From the NCBI GenBank assembly GCA_030760725.1, contig JASWHV010000001.1:30129928-30193927 (forward strand): a DNA stretch of 64,000 nt, read 5' to 3'. The stretch comes from Neostapfia colusana (taxonomy: Eukaryota > Streptophyta > Magnoliopsida > Poales > Poaceae). Numbering within the stretch: the first letter of the stretch is position 1; each line of letters starts with the position of its first letter. Made by a program: the position numbers and the translations under genes. The notes under the pieces were generated by a model. That model saw only the letters and a list, made by a program, of their open reading frames with translations, ran no database searches and had not been told where the DNA came from. Shown piece by piece: positions 40,287 through 53,021 of this stretch.

Positions 40287-42925
40287 TTGCAAGCGTACTC
40301 CTCTGGCGGATCCAAATGGGTGCTCGATAGTGAATGCACCAACCACATGACCGGAGAGAGGAAAATGTTTTTAGAATATGATGCTAATGAGAATCCAAAT
40401 GAAGGAATTTATTTCAAAGACAACAGCCAAGGAAGGGTGCTTGGGACCGGGAGAAACACAAGGTGTCCTCAAGAAATTTTTGAGGAGGGCTCAAAATGAG
40501 TTCTCCTTGATAATTAAGAAGACAAGGAGTGATAACAACACAAAATTCAAGAATACCCAAGTTGAAGAGTTCTTGGAGGAAGAAGCAATCAAGCATGAAT
40601 TTTGGCTCTCTACCCCCCCCCCCCCCCCGAACAAAATGGGGTAGCCAAAAGAAAAAATAGAACACTCATTGAGATGGCGAGGACTATGCTTGATGAGTAC
40701 AAGACTTCAGACATATTTTGGGCGGAAGCAGTCAACACCACATGCCACGCAACAATCCGACTATATCTTCATCAACTTCTAAAGAAGACTCCATATGAGC
40801 TTCTTATTGGTAACAAGCCAAATATTTCTTTAGAGTTTTTGGAAGTCAATGCTTTATACTTAACAAGAAGCCTAGGACATCGAAGTTCGCTTTAAAATCT
40901 GATGAAGATTTCTTGCATGGTTATGATTCAAACACTTACGCTTACTGTGTATTCAACAAAACCTCCGGGGTTGTTAAAGTTGCGCGTGACGTGGTGTTTG
41001 ATGAGACTAATGGCTCCGAACTGGAGCAAGTTGATCGTAACGTGCTAGATGAAGAAGAAGCTTTGTGGTAAGCTTTGAGAAGAATGCCACTCGGAGATGT
41101 TCGACCTCAAGAGCAACCTCAATATCCAAGTGAACCGACATCACCACAACCAGAGAGATCCACTCATGATCAACCGCAAGACTTGCAAGGTCAACCTCAA
41201 CAAGATCAAGGCGATCAAAATCAAAATGGCGGCAATGATCAAGGGGGAGATGAAGAATATGAAGAAGATGAAGAAATTGACACAAGACCCCAAGTTCCCC
41301 ACCCAAGAGTGCGCCAAAGCGTTCAACGGGATCATCCCGTCGATAACATCCTTGTAGACAACTCCAAGGGAGTGACTACTCTCGCATTGCTATTTTTTAT
41401 GAACATTACTCATTGTCTCTTCCTTGAAACCATTTAGGATTGAATATGCACTACGATATCCGAATTGGGTGATGGCGATCCAAGAGGAACTCAACAATTT
41501 CAAGAGAATTCAAGCATGGGAACTTGTGGAGCGACCAAATGCAAATGTTGTGGGCACAAAATGGTTGTTCCGCAACAAACAAAACGAACACGGAGTGGTG
41601 ACGTAAAGCACAACATGTGGCCAAGAGGTACTCACAATTCGAAGGTTTGGATTTCGATAAGACTTTTGCTCCTGTAGCTACGTTTGAGTCAATTCAAATA
41701 TTATTAGCCTACTCTGCTCACCATAATTTTAAGTTGTACAAAATGGATGTAAAAAGTGCATTCCTCAACGGTCCAATCGAGGAGGAGGTATATGTGGAGC
41801 AACCACCCGGGTTCGAAGACCAAGAACTTCCAAACTATGTGTACAAGCTACGTAAGGCACTCTACAAACTCAAACAAGCTCTTAGAGCTTGGTATGAATG
41901 CCTTATAGGTTTTCTCATTGGAATTGGTTTTAATATGATAGGAAAAGCAGATTATATATTATTCACAAAGTACTTTGATGATGATTTATTTATTTACCAA
42001 TTATATGTCGATGACATTGTATTTGGCTCTACTAATAAATTGTTTTCTGATGAGTTTAGTAAAATCATGACAAACAGATTTGAGATGTCCATGACGAAAG
42101 AATTGAAGTTCTTTTTTGGTTTTCAAATGAAGTGACTTAAAGAGGGTACATTCATTTGCCAATGAAGTACATGTGAAATTTCCTCAAAAAGCTCAACATG
42201 GACAAAGCCAAGCCCATCAAACTCCAATCGCATCCAACGAACATAATGACCTCAATGAAGATGGTCCAAGTGTACATCAAAAGGTATACCATTCTATGAT
42301 TGGGTATCTATTATATCTTTGTACATCTAGGCTCAACATTATGTTGAGTGTGTGCATGTGTGCAAGGTTTCAAGCCGCTCCAAAAGAGTGTCACTTAACA
42401 GCCGTAAAGAGAATCTTGCGATATTTAGTTCATACACCTAACCTAGGGCTTTGGTATCCTAAAGGGTCAAAATTTAACCTCATCGGATACTCCGATGCGG
42501 ATTATGCTGGGTGCAAGGTGGATAGGAAAAGTACATTTGGGACTTGTTAGTTCTTGGGAAGGTCTCTAGTGTAATGGTCATCTAAAAAGCAAAGTTCTAT
42601 TGCCTATCCACAACCGAAGCGGAATATGTTGTAGCCCTAAGTTGTTTTGCACAACTTCTTTGGATGTGACAAACTCTAAGGGATTATGGTTACAATATGA
42701 ACCATATTCCACTATGATGTGACAATGAGCATGCCATAAAGACCACCAATAACACTGTGAAGCACTCTAGGAACAAACACATCAACATCCGGCACCACCT
42801 CCTGAGAGACCACTCAATCAAGGTTGATATTGTTATTTCATCTGTTAGAACCGAGAAACAATTAGCCGATATCTTCACCAAGGCACTAGATGAGAAACGG
42901 TTTTGTGAACTTAGAAGGAGTTAAA
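40287..42925 (+). pseudogene. pol: SIRE-2 pol remnant
   Basis: Protease motif WVLDSECTNHMTG (the Gly of DSG is Glu) lies near 40318. Most of the integrase zinc domain and the first Asp region are deleted at about 40460. Integrase core remains include TRSDNNTKFKN and, after a run of about 16 C bases (40614-40629), NGVAKRKNRTLIEMA. RT lies at 41424-42135 with a stop near 41604 and YVDDIVFGS near 42007. RNase H (42173-42925) has YSDADYAGCKVDRKST near 42490 and several stops. The copy is coding-dead. Confidence 0.85.
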
Positions 42926-43865
42926 TATACATGCTTCTCGAAATGTGGCTTGAAACATTGCATATCTGATTGCTAGTAAAGTATACATCAACATTTCATT
43001 ATTTTACTCAAAATTACCTGTTATGCCCATTTTCTCAAAAAATTAATTGAAATCAATAGTCCTCGGGAATCATGGTCATAGTTTGATTGTTAATTGCTTA
43101 CTAATAATGATCACTAGAAATATATGACTAAAAACATGTCCCAACGATCAACAATAGTCTAAATCCTCTATGTATAAGGATTCTAGGAAATATTTTTTTA
43201 TCACACCACGGACAAGTCTGTGGTGGGACCAGACCAGTCCGTGGTACTGACTAGTCCAACTTTTGTCTGCAGTATCAGATTAGTCCGACATATATAGCAC
43301 AAGTCTGGTTTTCGGGGACTTAACCATCCAGCCGACCCCGAGCCTCTCCTCTTCCTCCTCACTTGTTCACCAATGTTCTCTCTCCTCAAACTTTATCTCC
43401 CAAGGCAATTTCGCGAATCCTCCAACAAAACCTCGATTTTCTTGGAGTTTCAAGTTTCCCTCATCAAAGGGAGGTCCACCCCGGACTTCTTCGCACTTGA
43501 TAATTCCATCCATCAACGATTCAAGCAAACACTTGGTAATTCTATACCTAACCCTAGTCTCTTCACTTCTTCATGTTTTTGGTCAAATCTTGTGTACCAT
43601 TAGGATTATGTATCTAAGAGCATCTACACTGTCATTCCATTAAGATTGAACCACCTCTATCAAAGATTCGATGAATTTTTATAGTCCGGTACATCGGACT
43701 AGTCCAGTGCTATTTGCGGACAAGTCTAGTACACCGGACTAGTCCATATAAAACTCGGACAAGTCTGATGTTTAAAAAGTTTTAACCCTCAGTTGTAGAT
43801 TTCATTGAATTCTTTGAATCTTTTCTGACATCCCTATCTCAATAAGCATCATTTGTACAAGAATC
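42926..43865 (+). promoter_or_regulatory. SIRE-2 spacer with CGGACTAGTCCG-type array upstream of ORF3
   Basis: No gene is seen. Two clusters of palindromic motifs occur: 43207-43310 (CACGGACAAGTCTGTGG, CAGACCAGTCCGTGG, CAGATTAGTCCG), followed by TATATAG at 43291; and 43683-43770 (CATCGGACTAGTCCAG, CACCGGACTAGTCCA, GCGGACAAGTCTAG). The same motif fills the SIRE-2 LTR at 46203-46480. This parallels SIRE-1. Confidence 0.6.
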
Positions 43866-45471
43866 ATGTGGGACTCCGAGGATACTGTCTTTAGTGAGCT
43901 GGAACTTGAGGTGGCACGTCAAGCCACATATCGAGAGGCGAAAAGAGTTCAACGAATGAGATCTAAGAAAATGAATGATCGTGATGCAACTAAAGCTCTT
44001 GCTGCCTTTAGGTGCAAAGTACTTGCCAAACAGCCGGAAAGCGACAATGGCAAAGAAAAAACCGGCCCTAGCATCAAGGGCAAAGAAAAGGCCGCCCCAA
44101 GCAAGAAAAGCAAAGGGAAAGGGAAAGTGCCTGCCAGAACCTCTTCACCAGTTGGTCCATTGGAGATGGCTCCTCCACTCCCAGACCGCAATCGACGCCC
44201 CTCCATCAACCCATTCAAAGGAAAAAGGAGTGACAAGGCAAAGAAGTACCGAACGGAGAATGTGTACCAATATGAGAAGATGGCAGCAGATCCACGGTTC
44301 TAGAGTGACTTTCATTGTGACTATTACATAATTGTGTATCTCAAGGTGAAAATGCTATAGCAAAGAATCAATGGATTGATTGGCATTACATGGAAAAGAA
44401 GCATATTGAAGCCTTTGATCAGGTTTTAGCTGTTGTGGAGCTCCATTGTTTGAAGGACCTCATGGCCTTCAAATATGATTGGAACAATGAAGTCATTGTT
44501 CAATTCTACTCCACATGCTACTTCTCATAGCAGAATGATATGAAAATTATGGATAAAACATTACAAAGAGTATATAATTTCTTGTATATGAATTCGCCAA
44601 GTGTCTAGATTTGGAAGACTCTTTGGAGAATGAGCTCACCATTCATAACACTAAGCCACTTGATAGAGAATGAGCCTGATTTTCTCTATGATGGCTATTA
44701 TCCCTACAAGCCCCTGTCGACCAACAACATGAAGCCATTCTTTGTGGTGTTAAACCATGTGCTAAGGAATACCATTGCCCCTAAGGACGGTGATGTGGGC
44801 AGCATTCAAGGATACCTCCACAACTTGTAGACTATCAGCGGGATGGAGAAACTCAACATCTTTGACTATATATTTACAATGGTATCCACAACATCTCTCA
44901 TACTCCAAACCGCTCTTGTGGCTATGCTTCGTACATCATGTGTATGATTGAGCATGTCACAGGTTTGGAGTCTGTCAAAGATGTCACGCATCTAAGGCTT
45001 CGACCTCAAGTGCCCTCAGCTCCACCTCGACCTTCCTCCACTATGAGACAACGATCATCTCAAGTCCATGGAGACACAGAGGCTCCATCTCCTTCTAGAG
45101 GCTCCAATGAGGGATCTTGAAAATGCTCCAATCCATTTTGCCTCTTGTCGCAAATGGAAGTGAAGCAACATGAGTAGAGTCTTACTAGGAAGCGTCATGC
45201 CTGCTTCATGAAGGAAAATGTCATTGCCATATGCCAGAAGCTAGATATATCTCCTATTAGCTCTCCTGAGATCTCCGAGGACTCCGATGAGGACTACAAG
45301 AAGATTCCTCAATTGATCAACGAAGAACTTGCTTATTTTGGAATCGGTTCCTCTACTCGCCCACGAGCTCCTTGCCAAGCTAGAAATGAAGATGATGATG
45401 ATGACGAGGAGCGGGACGGTGGGAAGAATCAGAGTGTATCTACTAAACAAGATGATGGAGACGATGAGTAG
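43866..45471 (+). pseudogene. SIRE-2 third-ORF remnant
   Basis: Fragments in shifting frames. 43866-44303 (MWDSEDTVFSELELEVARQA, then a Lys/Ser/Pro-rich basic stretch) has no clear counterpart except the basic N-terminus of SIRE-1 ORF3. 44630-44900 (FFVVLNHVLRNTIAPKDGDV, stop, GMEKLNIFDYIF) aligns with VHHVLRRTLLPRSG...GMEFDIVDILI of SIRE-1 ORF3. 45208-45471 is an acidic tail. A purine tract AAAGGGGGAGAGA follows at 45511. Confidence 0.6.
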
Positions 45472-45900
45472 TCCTCCTCTATTTTTCGCTTTTTAGTGTC
45501 TTGAAGCCAAAGGGGGAGAGATTAAGGGGGAGTAGGTCATGTCATGTCTTAGTCATTTCTATTAGACTTTGCTTATGTTGGTCATGTACATGTATAAATG
45601 ATTCGAACATCGTATGTTTAATGTTAAGACTATGTAATGACTTAATGCTATCTTGATGTTTATGTCTCAATGCCATGATTTGTGTGCTCTTAATGTTCAT
45701 TTCATAAATCAATCTTGTTCGTCATATTACTTGTTCACACACACACACACACAATTTTCTAGGCACCCCACCATAAAGAATGCATATATGAGAAAGTTGT
45801 CAGGTTCATGTATTCTACTCTCATATGTGCATACTTTATGAAAAGCCAACTATTTTACTCTCATTTATGTATAATCTTTAGTTGGTTGTCATCAATCACC

Positions 45901-45913
45901 AAAAGAGGGAGGT
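45901..45913 (+). other. SIRE-2 polypurine tract
   Basis: AAAAGAGGGAGGT lies immediately before the LTR start at 45914, inside the phrase CATCAATCACCAAAA shared with SIRE-1. Confidence 0.75.
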
Positions 45914-47270
45914 TGTAAGTGCATCTAGGCAACCCCATGTGGGTTTTGGATGGTTGATGACAAACAAGTAAATCTCTAATGAATTTATTTGAGATGAAAG
46001 CAGGAACCAATGAAATAAAGGTGAAAAACACAAAAAGGGAAAAGAGGAATTATGATTGAAACGACTCAGTTAAAGGACAAAGCTTAGCCTTATGGTTCAA
46101 GTCTAGAGTGTGTGTGAGATACAGCTCTACGAGCTCAATGGTAGTGCAAGGAGGATGAGTGAAAAACACACAGTCAAAACAACAGACTGATCCAGACAGA
46201 AACGGACTAGTCCGGTAATCACAGACATGTCCGCTATACCACGGAGAAAACCTCTCTCTGTGACATCGGACTAGTCTACGGTCACAACAGACTAGTCCGC
46301 TACTGCCAGACTTGTCCGATTTTCTCCAGCCTATCCTCCTCTTTGTGACATTGGACTAGTATGATGTCACACCAGGCTAGTCCTTACACCACAAACTAGT
46401 ACGTATTCAAATATACAAGCCTTCTCTATGTGACATCAGACACGGACTAATTCGTATGATTGGAAGAGAACACCTGACTAGTCCTGACTCCTGAGATCCC
46501 AACGAAAACCTATCGGGACTTCTATAAAAAGGAGATCCCCAACTCATTTATAATTACTGACGAACCCTAGCACCGCCATAGCCTCCAAGAGCTCAAAAAA
46601 ACTCCTCTCCACACATTCTAAAGCCCTAAATATCGACTTCTAGGGGATTTGGGAGATTGGGAAAGGGAGAGGGAAGATTTCATCGCCATTGAGCTCTTGG
46701 TTTGATCTCCCACACACTCTTGTTGTCATTTGTGTAAAGTTGATCTCAGATTTGACTGTAACATTGTAGGAGCCCTCAACTTGTGAGAAATCCTCAAAAC
46801 ATTATAATTACCCATTATGATAGTGAAGAACCGAGTTGGTCTTTGTGGTAATTGGAGAGAAAAGGGTTGGAGAAGACCCACCCTTTGTGGGCTCCTCAAC
46901 GAGGATGTAGATCCTTGGGCGGGATTGAACCTTGGGATAAATTCATGTGTTTGTCCTGCTCTCACTTGATTATCAATTATACTTGCAAATTAGGGCTTCA
47001 CATTATTCATAGTTGAAATCCAAGTGGCTTTTGTGATCTACTTGTTAATTTGAGTTACTACATACGTAGTTGAATCACTAGCATAGTTTATTATCTTTCG
47101 CTGAAACAAAAACAAAGAAAAGATAAAAAAGCAGTTATCTTTGTCGATTTTCTGACTAACTCCGAACTAGTCTGCACTCATATTGGACTAGTACGGTATC
47201 TGGAATTTGACTCGTTCAATCAAGTGTTGCAGAAATTCGTAGAGCCTATTCACCCACCCACTAGGCTACA
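45914..47270 (+). repeat. SIRE-2 3' LTR
   Basis: Starts TGTAAGTGCATCTAGGCAAC and ends CACCCACCCACTAGGCTACA, corresponding to the CCCCCCTCTTGGGC...TTACA end in SIRE-1. It contains at least eight CGGACTAGTCCG-like motifs (46203-46486) and TATAAAAA at 46523-46530. The end at 47270 was chosen because Copia integrase sequence of the target resumes at about 47276. Confidence 0.8.
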
Positions 47271-48010
47271 TTCAAAAATGGCAGCTTACAGTCTTAGAGT
47301 CCAACTTACCAATTTTGAGTTAAACACTTTTGCCTCAGCAGGACAGCCCCACACATGAAAATAATTAAGTGTGGGCTTACGTCCCATCCATAGACCAATC
47401 GACAAAGTAGAATAATTTAACATACTTCTTATCATATCCATTAGCGTATGGTTACACCGTTCCGCTACTCTGTTCAGCTGAAAGCTCGCCCGGTGTAGAA
47501 TACTGGGCGACTATGCCATTTTCCTGCAAAAAACATTGTAAAAGGTATAGGAATTTGGCCATACAGGGTATGATGACCGTAGTACCCCCTCCAGGGTTGG
47601 ATCTTACTATCTTAATTTTTTAAAAAGTCTAATTTTCTACTTCAGCTTTCAATATTCTAAATTTATCCAATGCTTCTGATCTTTTCTTATTTGGATAAAT
47701 ATAGCCATAACGTGAGTAATCATCCATAAACGTTATAAATGAATCATACCCATCTACGTATGATACGGGAAACGGAACACAAATATCAGTGTGGTTTATT
47801 TTCTAAAATTCCTTAATGCAATCTATATGTTTCAGAATCTGAAAAGTCTAAGTGAGGAAGAATTGATTCTAAAAGTAAGCATTCAATTCTCCCCATAGAA
47901 ATATGTTCCAAACTACAATGACATAATTTTGAAGACATTTCGGGATCAATTCTCTTGCGATTGTGAAATGCTAAGTTGTTATAAGAGGAATTTTGGTCCT
48001 GGATGATGTG
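47271..48010 (-). pseudogene. Copia pre-integrase and integrase-core remnant (target of SIRE-2)
   Basis: Minus strand, upstream to downstream: a GAG-pre-integrase motif (KLCHCSLEHISMGRIECLLL, about 47870-47935), then FMDDYSRYGYIY (catalytic Asp region), KIKIVRSNPGG, QENGIVAQYSTPGE, KPTLNYFHVWGCPAEAKVF and KLDSKTVSCHF at 47276, where SIRE-2 interrupts it. Frameshifts and stops are frequent. Confidence 0.75.
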
Positions 48011-48829
48011 CAATGTCAGTATCACATCATGTGGCACCACCCGCATTCGATCCTGTTGTCGAGGTGCGACCCTCACACACCTTCCCACGAAACTCGTTTG
48101 CCATTATAACTTTTAGATCATGGTCGGCTGCTTCAAAAGCCAAAAAGATGAACAACAATATAGGATGTACTAACTAGAGATAAATAGTCTGGTTAATCTT
48201 TGGATTTCAAATAAAAAATATAGCAGAAACTACCTAATATAAAGCAAAAGTGAAGACCTTAATTTCTGTATGCGTTCCAATTTATATGAATATAAAAGGA
48301 GAAGCAGAGGCCTTTTATTATATGAAACAAAATGTATTGAAACTTAGTTTCTTACCTTCTCAATGACTCGACATCCATACACATGAAGGCTATTCGTCAT
48401 AAAAGGAGAAGCAGAGGCCTTTTGCATAAGATTACTGAGGAATTTCCTTTTGTAGAATTGTGGTCCCTGGTCAAGAAGCTGTTGTAAAACAAACGAAGGT
48501 TTAGTAGTATATAAACGGGCATTCAAGCATATGTCATAATGCTTTAATAATAGGTGTTGAACAAATCATCTGGACTGCATGATTTCCAGAAACATCAATG
48601 GTCAGCATACGAGCACACAGAATCCTACGGTGCCTCAACCTTGCCTGCACACATGCTGCACGCACATATGTGCCAGTACACACACGCTGCAGGCACATAT
48701 GTGGCCAATAGACACACATACACGATCATACGATGCACGCCCACCAGACCACACACGTTCTCGATCGCACCCGAGAACACGCGCCGTGTTTATTTCCTAA
48801 TAATCTCCCCCTAAACCCAGGTGCCAGCG
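48011..48829. other. Unclassified, probably older Copia or flanking sequence
   Basis: No recognisable domain is present. A CA-rich segment with repeated GCACATATGTG phrases is at 48640-48720. TA microsatellite follows at 48948-48962. Confidence 0.3.
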
Positions 48830-51684
48830 CTCTTGCTCAAAACAGAGCTGTTTCCTCGTCGGCTGTGAAATCTCACTTTAACACATTTGGTTTAGTACAC
48901 AAATTTGGGGAAAATTTCAATTTTCCAAACTCATTTGCACCTAGCCATATATATATATATATCACTAATGCAAATTAAAATCTGAACTTTTTCCCAAAGT
49001 TTGTTAAATTGCATAGTGGATTTCACCAATGTGTTCACCACATTTGGATTAGTACCTCTGCCAAAATTCATACATTTTGGACTTTGGTTGCTAGGTATTT
49101 GAATCAATGGAAGAGGAGGAATTCAAATCCAAACTCAAATTCAAATGTCCAAATACAATTCATGTTCCATCATCCGAAACTGAATTCATTTGAATTCCAA
49201 TTTGAGTCTATGACTTTGTGGGTAAGTCTAGACTTTAATTGTGAGTAGATGGTGAAAAGATCAGCTGAAAAATTGAAAATAATTAGATGAAAGTGGGACC
49301 CACATGGCAGTGACCGAAGGGAGTGCAAACCGACTCAACTCAGCGTCGCTGTTTTCCTCGGTCGACCACTGCGAGCCACATGAATTCCACCCGGTTCCGG
49401 ATCGCCCATCTCACAGTGAAACTTCGCCCTCAAAGTCCAGCGCACACCTGCTCTCTCCGTTCTCATCTCTCTGCGTCGAGCCCTTCCTTCCACACGCTCT
49501 CGGTTCTTCATGTTCGCGCGCAAGAAACTCGCTGCCTCCACTGCTCACCGACGACCGACCAATCCAGCCATTGTCACGCGCCTCTTACGAAGAAGAAAAG
49601 GTGCGCCCGTACACACTGAAGCTTTAGGTGAAAGCCTTGTGCCATTTCATGCTGTATCGAGCGAGTATTGCTCGGTTTACTCCATGGTGTGCGTGAGGGG
49701 TAGAGTTCAAACATCAGCGAAATTCTTTGTGCACGTGCAACCAATGCTCGAGCTGCACACCGAACATGTTCTAGGTCTTTTAGCGCACCTTATCGATCAA
49801 GAAGCATCGAGTTTCATCCACTAGAACCCTATTTTTCCAAATTTTTCATGCCAACGGTCAAAAAAAGGACACCTCACCGGTGAGGTCATAGTTGCGGATG
49901 TTTTCACAATCATCTGGGTTCAGAATCATGTTCAGCACATCACCACGGTGCTCTCAAGTGAAACCGCGTCGAAAAAGGTGTAGAGATCACCGAGTTTGAC
50001 ATCACCGATGAGCTGCCTCCCGCTGTCACCGTCGCGTGCATTGTTCCAACCACCGCTGAGCTCTTGTGTGCCCTAGCATATTCCCCGTGTGAAGTTGTGC
50101 ACAGGCAGTGAGTTTGTCTGAAGGTCTTGCACCGGAACGGCCAGCAGCGAGTTCTTTGGCGAGGCGCCTCCATGGGTGTCGCGGGTGTCGCGAGGTAGAA
50201 GAAGACTTGGGTCGGGGGTCCCGCGTATCAGTGAAAGAAATCCACGATCGGGATCTGCTGTGGCATGGGGATTTCGTGTTTCTATGCGGGAAAGCGTGTG
50301 GGCCAACGTGCGGCCTTGCTGTCGTGTTGACACGTACCCCTGGCTCCCACCACCTGAGTTTAAACGTTCTGAATTTCAGTTTGAATTTCCGTATTTTAGC
50401 CAAACTTTGAGAAGCCATAACTTTTGATAGGTTTGTTGGATTCCTCTCAACCAGTACTTTGCATTAATGCAAAGAAATTGGTATGAAAACCCCTGTAATT
50501 TTCTGCAAAATTATTCAAATTTAAATATCTGGGATTTAATTCCAGGAGATCCCTATTATGGAAATTGCCCAATTTTGGCCAGAATGTCTTTGATAAATAT
50601 ACTGGTCCTCAGTAAAAAATTTAGCATCATTGGACTTAAATTACTGGGTCTCATGGTGTTCCAATTAACTCTGTTCCAAGAAAATTAGGAAACACATTAG
50701 AATTCAAATTCAGCTTTTATCCAAACTTAGGAATTAAATATCTTGCTGTATGAAGCTTCAAATTTAGTGAAACCAGTTCTCAGAGACTCAGAAAACTCTG
50801 ATGTTTCTAAAAATCCAAGTTTGCAGCAAGAGGAATTTTCAGGTTTGGCTTATTAATTCAGAGAAGGAAAAGGACTTAGGGAATTCTTTAGAACACACAA
50901 TTAACTTTCTCTGAATTTTTGCTAGCCATACATGAGTGTCATTGGGGATTCTATGTAAAAATCCTAAGTTCATTAGAGCTCAATTTATACATAAGTTACT
51001 TAAAACTTTATAACTATGTTTACACATTAATACTTAATCATGTGCATTGTTTGCATGTCGATTAGTTGTGGAGCTCGAGGAAGCACCAGAGGCCTTGGAA
51101 GTGATTCCTCCGGACACTGACCCCACTGACTTCCAGAAACAAGGAAAGCCTCGGTTTCTTTTAACAACTAAAGCAAGTTTTTGCTTTATATCACCCTAGA
51201 ATGAAGTATGTGTGTGCATTAGGTCTAGAATGGTTGATACTCTAATTGCATAACTAGATTATCCTAAAGAGAGTAAAGGTAGTGTCTAAGTCCCCGAGTA
51301 GAATAAGCAATGCTTAATGTCTTACAAGATTCGGTATAAGTCGAGTAGTAGGAATCTACTCGCGAGTATAGGGTTAGCCACATATGGGATTGGTTCGAGA
51401 TGTGAGATACACATAGTATAAAAAATGAGACCAGACAGGGGTGTAGGATGCAACAAGATGGAGTCTTGTGTGCGTAGCCCTTGCCGTGTCGATTGAGCAC
51501 CAATCCGCGTGCAGCCCCGCTGAAAAGTTTGAATGTACTGTAGGCATATCGGATATATGAGGTCCAATAAACTGATGTAGCATATACCTCTGGGCGTCGA
51601 GGCATAACACTCAACGATTTATAGGTGTAGGTTGAGAGCAGCAAGGTGGAAATCCACTAATGGGCATAGAGTTGCTCCGTGTAG
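48830..51684 (+). repeat. Tekay-like LTR fragment A (plus orientation)
   Basis: Homologous in order to the reverse complement of the Tekay-1 LTR. GTGGGACCCACATGGCA near 49288 is followed by a GC-rich region, an AT-rich 'imperfect sentence' region (50400-51050), and at 51337-51640 GTCGAGTAGTAGGAATCTAC..., GTGTGCGTAGCCCT and CTGGGCGTCGAGGC. These parallel the reverse complement of 6830-6500. The LTR start and the last several hundred bases are missing. The many short ORFs (49304-50427) are LTR sequence. Confidence 0.7.
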
Positions 51685-52145
51685 TATAAAAGTCCCAAAA
51701 ATGTAAAGGCAATAAATAGAGGGTTGACAGCCGTTATGATTGGAATGCATGAAAATGGGACTTACAAAAAATTTATACACGTGATGATGCACATGGGTGT
51801 CCAACCAAACAAGCTCTCACCTTCATTTGAAACGTGTTTAGCCAAGGTTGAATTAAACACCATGTGTAAAGTTCTCACATGTAAGGGGGAGTTTAAATTC
51901 AGATTTGAACTCAATTGTTCCCCTCAAGTTGCTGCCAAAAATTTGGAGCACACATTTATCCTCATATCTTTGAATTCGAGGAAATTCATGGTGGCCACAT
52001 TCTAATTTCAGAGTGGGCTAAAAAGGAGTTAAACAAGATCATTTCCACATGTGAGCTGAATTCAAATTTGAAAGTGAACTTCACACCGGATTCGGTTTAT
52101 TCAAATTTCTGCCCACGTTTAACTCCCGAAATATTAGATTGAGGG
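51685..52145 (+). repeat. Tekay-like LTR fragment B, 5' end only
   Basis: Begins TATAAAAGTCCCAAAAATG (TG changed to TA), shares the inverted TGGGACTTACA at 51756-51766, and stays homologous to the LTR start at 56536 for about 400 bases (for example CAAGTTGCTGCCAAA, ATGGTGGCCACATTCT). It ends where gypsy pol sequence begins. Confidence 0.7.
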
Positions 52146-52455
52146 GATTCATGATGAGGACTTCACAATAGTGGATACTCACATTGATATACAAGGACCA
52201 ATCACAAGAGCACGAGCACGAGCACGATTACTAAATCAGCAGGTGAACACGTTCCTAACTTCCTACCCATGTGATTTTGAGAATGAATTGCTATTGAACG
52301 ATTTAATTGTTATTAGGAACCATGGACATGATCAACAAGTAAAGGGAGGAGGATTTTGGGACGTGGAGAACCAAATGGGGCGTCCACAAGTTGATGGAAA
52401 CAGTTACCAACTCGGACTCGAGTTCAACTCGGAGTCCAGGAGCAGTCCATCTTAA
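52146..52455 (+). pseudogene. Ty3/gypsy pol C-terminal tail fragment
   Basis: The frame reads VDTHIDIQGPITRARARARL then LNQQVNTFLTSY and LLNDLIVIRNHGHDQQ, the characteristic C-terminal end of a group of grass gypsy polyproteins (PITRARA...LNQQV...RN.G). It ends at a TAA at 52453 and is followed by an LTR and PBS. It is therefore the 3' end of a unit that is not continuous with the gag at 54308. Confidence 0.6.
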
Positions 52456-53019
52456 AACGGACGCCCAGGATGCATACGGACTCCGTTTTTGACGTTCTAC
52501 ATATGCATGGAAACATGAGAAGATAAACTTTCCAATGGTTCTGGTCCCACATTAAATTTCGACAGGAGTAATTGGGAGTTGTCGAAACAAGTCAAATTCA
52601 GAGTTCTGTCCGGTGCTGCACCACCGTATTGGGCTTTTGGGCCTTGTATCCCGTATGAGTCCATTAGGGACGCGTCCAAGGGTCTTATGGCTGAACCCTA
52701 ACCTTTAAATACTGTATCCGCGGCCAAATTCGTGGATTTTGCTTAGATAAACAGCTGCCGTTCTACGGTTTTTGTGAAACCCTAACTTCGTGATTTTCAG
52801 ATCACGTCTTCTACGTTCTTGCTCGTGTTCTCGGTTGCACCTGCAGGGATTAGCCTTCTTGGCGAGGTCAAGCATGTGCTGCACAGTTGATAACCAATGG
52901 AGCAGTGATGTAGTGATTGCAGGGGTATTCGAACTGCTCGAGTGCCGCGGATCATCAATGTCGAGTTCTCCACCTCAATCGACCTACCTTTCGGAAGATC
53001 GGGCCTAAACCACTCATCA
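52370..53019 (+). repeat. Ty3/gypsy LTR (left edge uncertain)
   Basis: The right edge is set by the PBS (CACTCATCA|TT|TGGTATCAGA). The LTR carries CCTTTAAATACTGTAT at about 52705, a likely TATA box. The left edge is not fixed because no second copy is in the window. The purine tract AAAGGGAGGAGG (52342-52353) suggests a start shortly after it, overlapping the end of the pol frame. Confidence 0.55.
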
Positions 53020-53021
53020 TT

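Larger units (their letters stand above)
38741..47270 (+). mobile_element. SIRE-2: 5'-truncated, decayed SIRE-like Copia element
   Basis: Partial gag, PR, integrase, RT, RNase H, an ORF3 remnant, polypurine tract and 3' LTR occur in the same order as SIRE-1, with many stops and deletions. No left LTR, PBS or gag N-terminus is visible; the element begins abruptly after a foreign Copia fragment. The 3' LTR starts TGTAAGTGCATCTAGG, related to SIRE-1's TGAAAGCATCTAGG. Confidence 0.85.

Noticed and set aside
49304..50427. Cluster of 80-130 codon ORFs on both strands
   Set aside because: Aligned in position with the GC-rich segment of Tekay-like LTRs; no domain or splice evidence.
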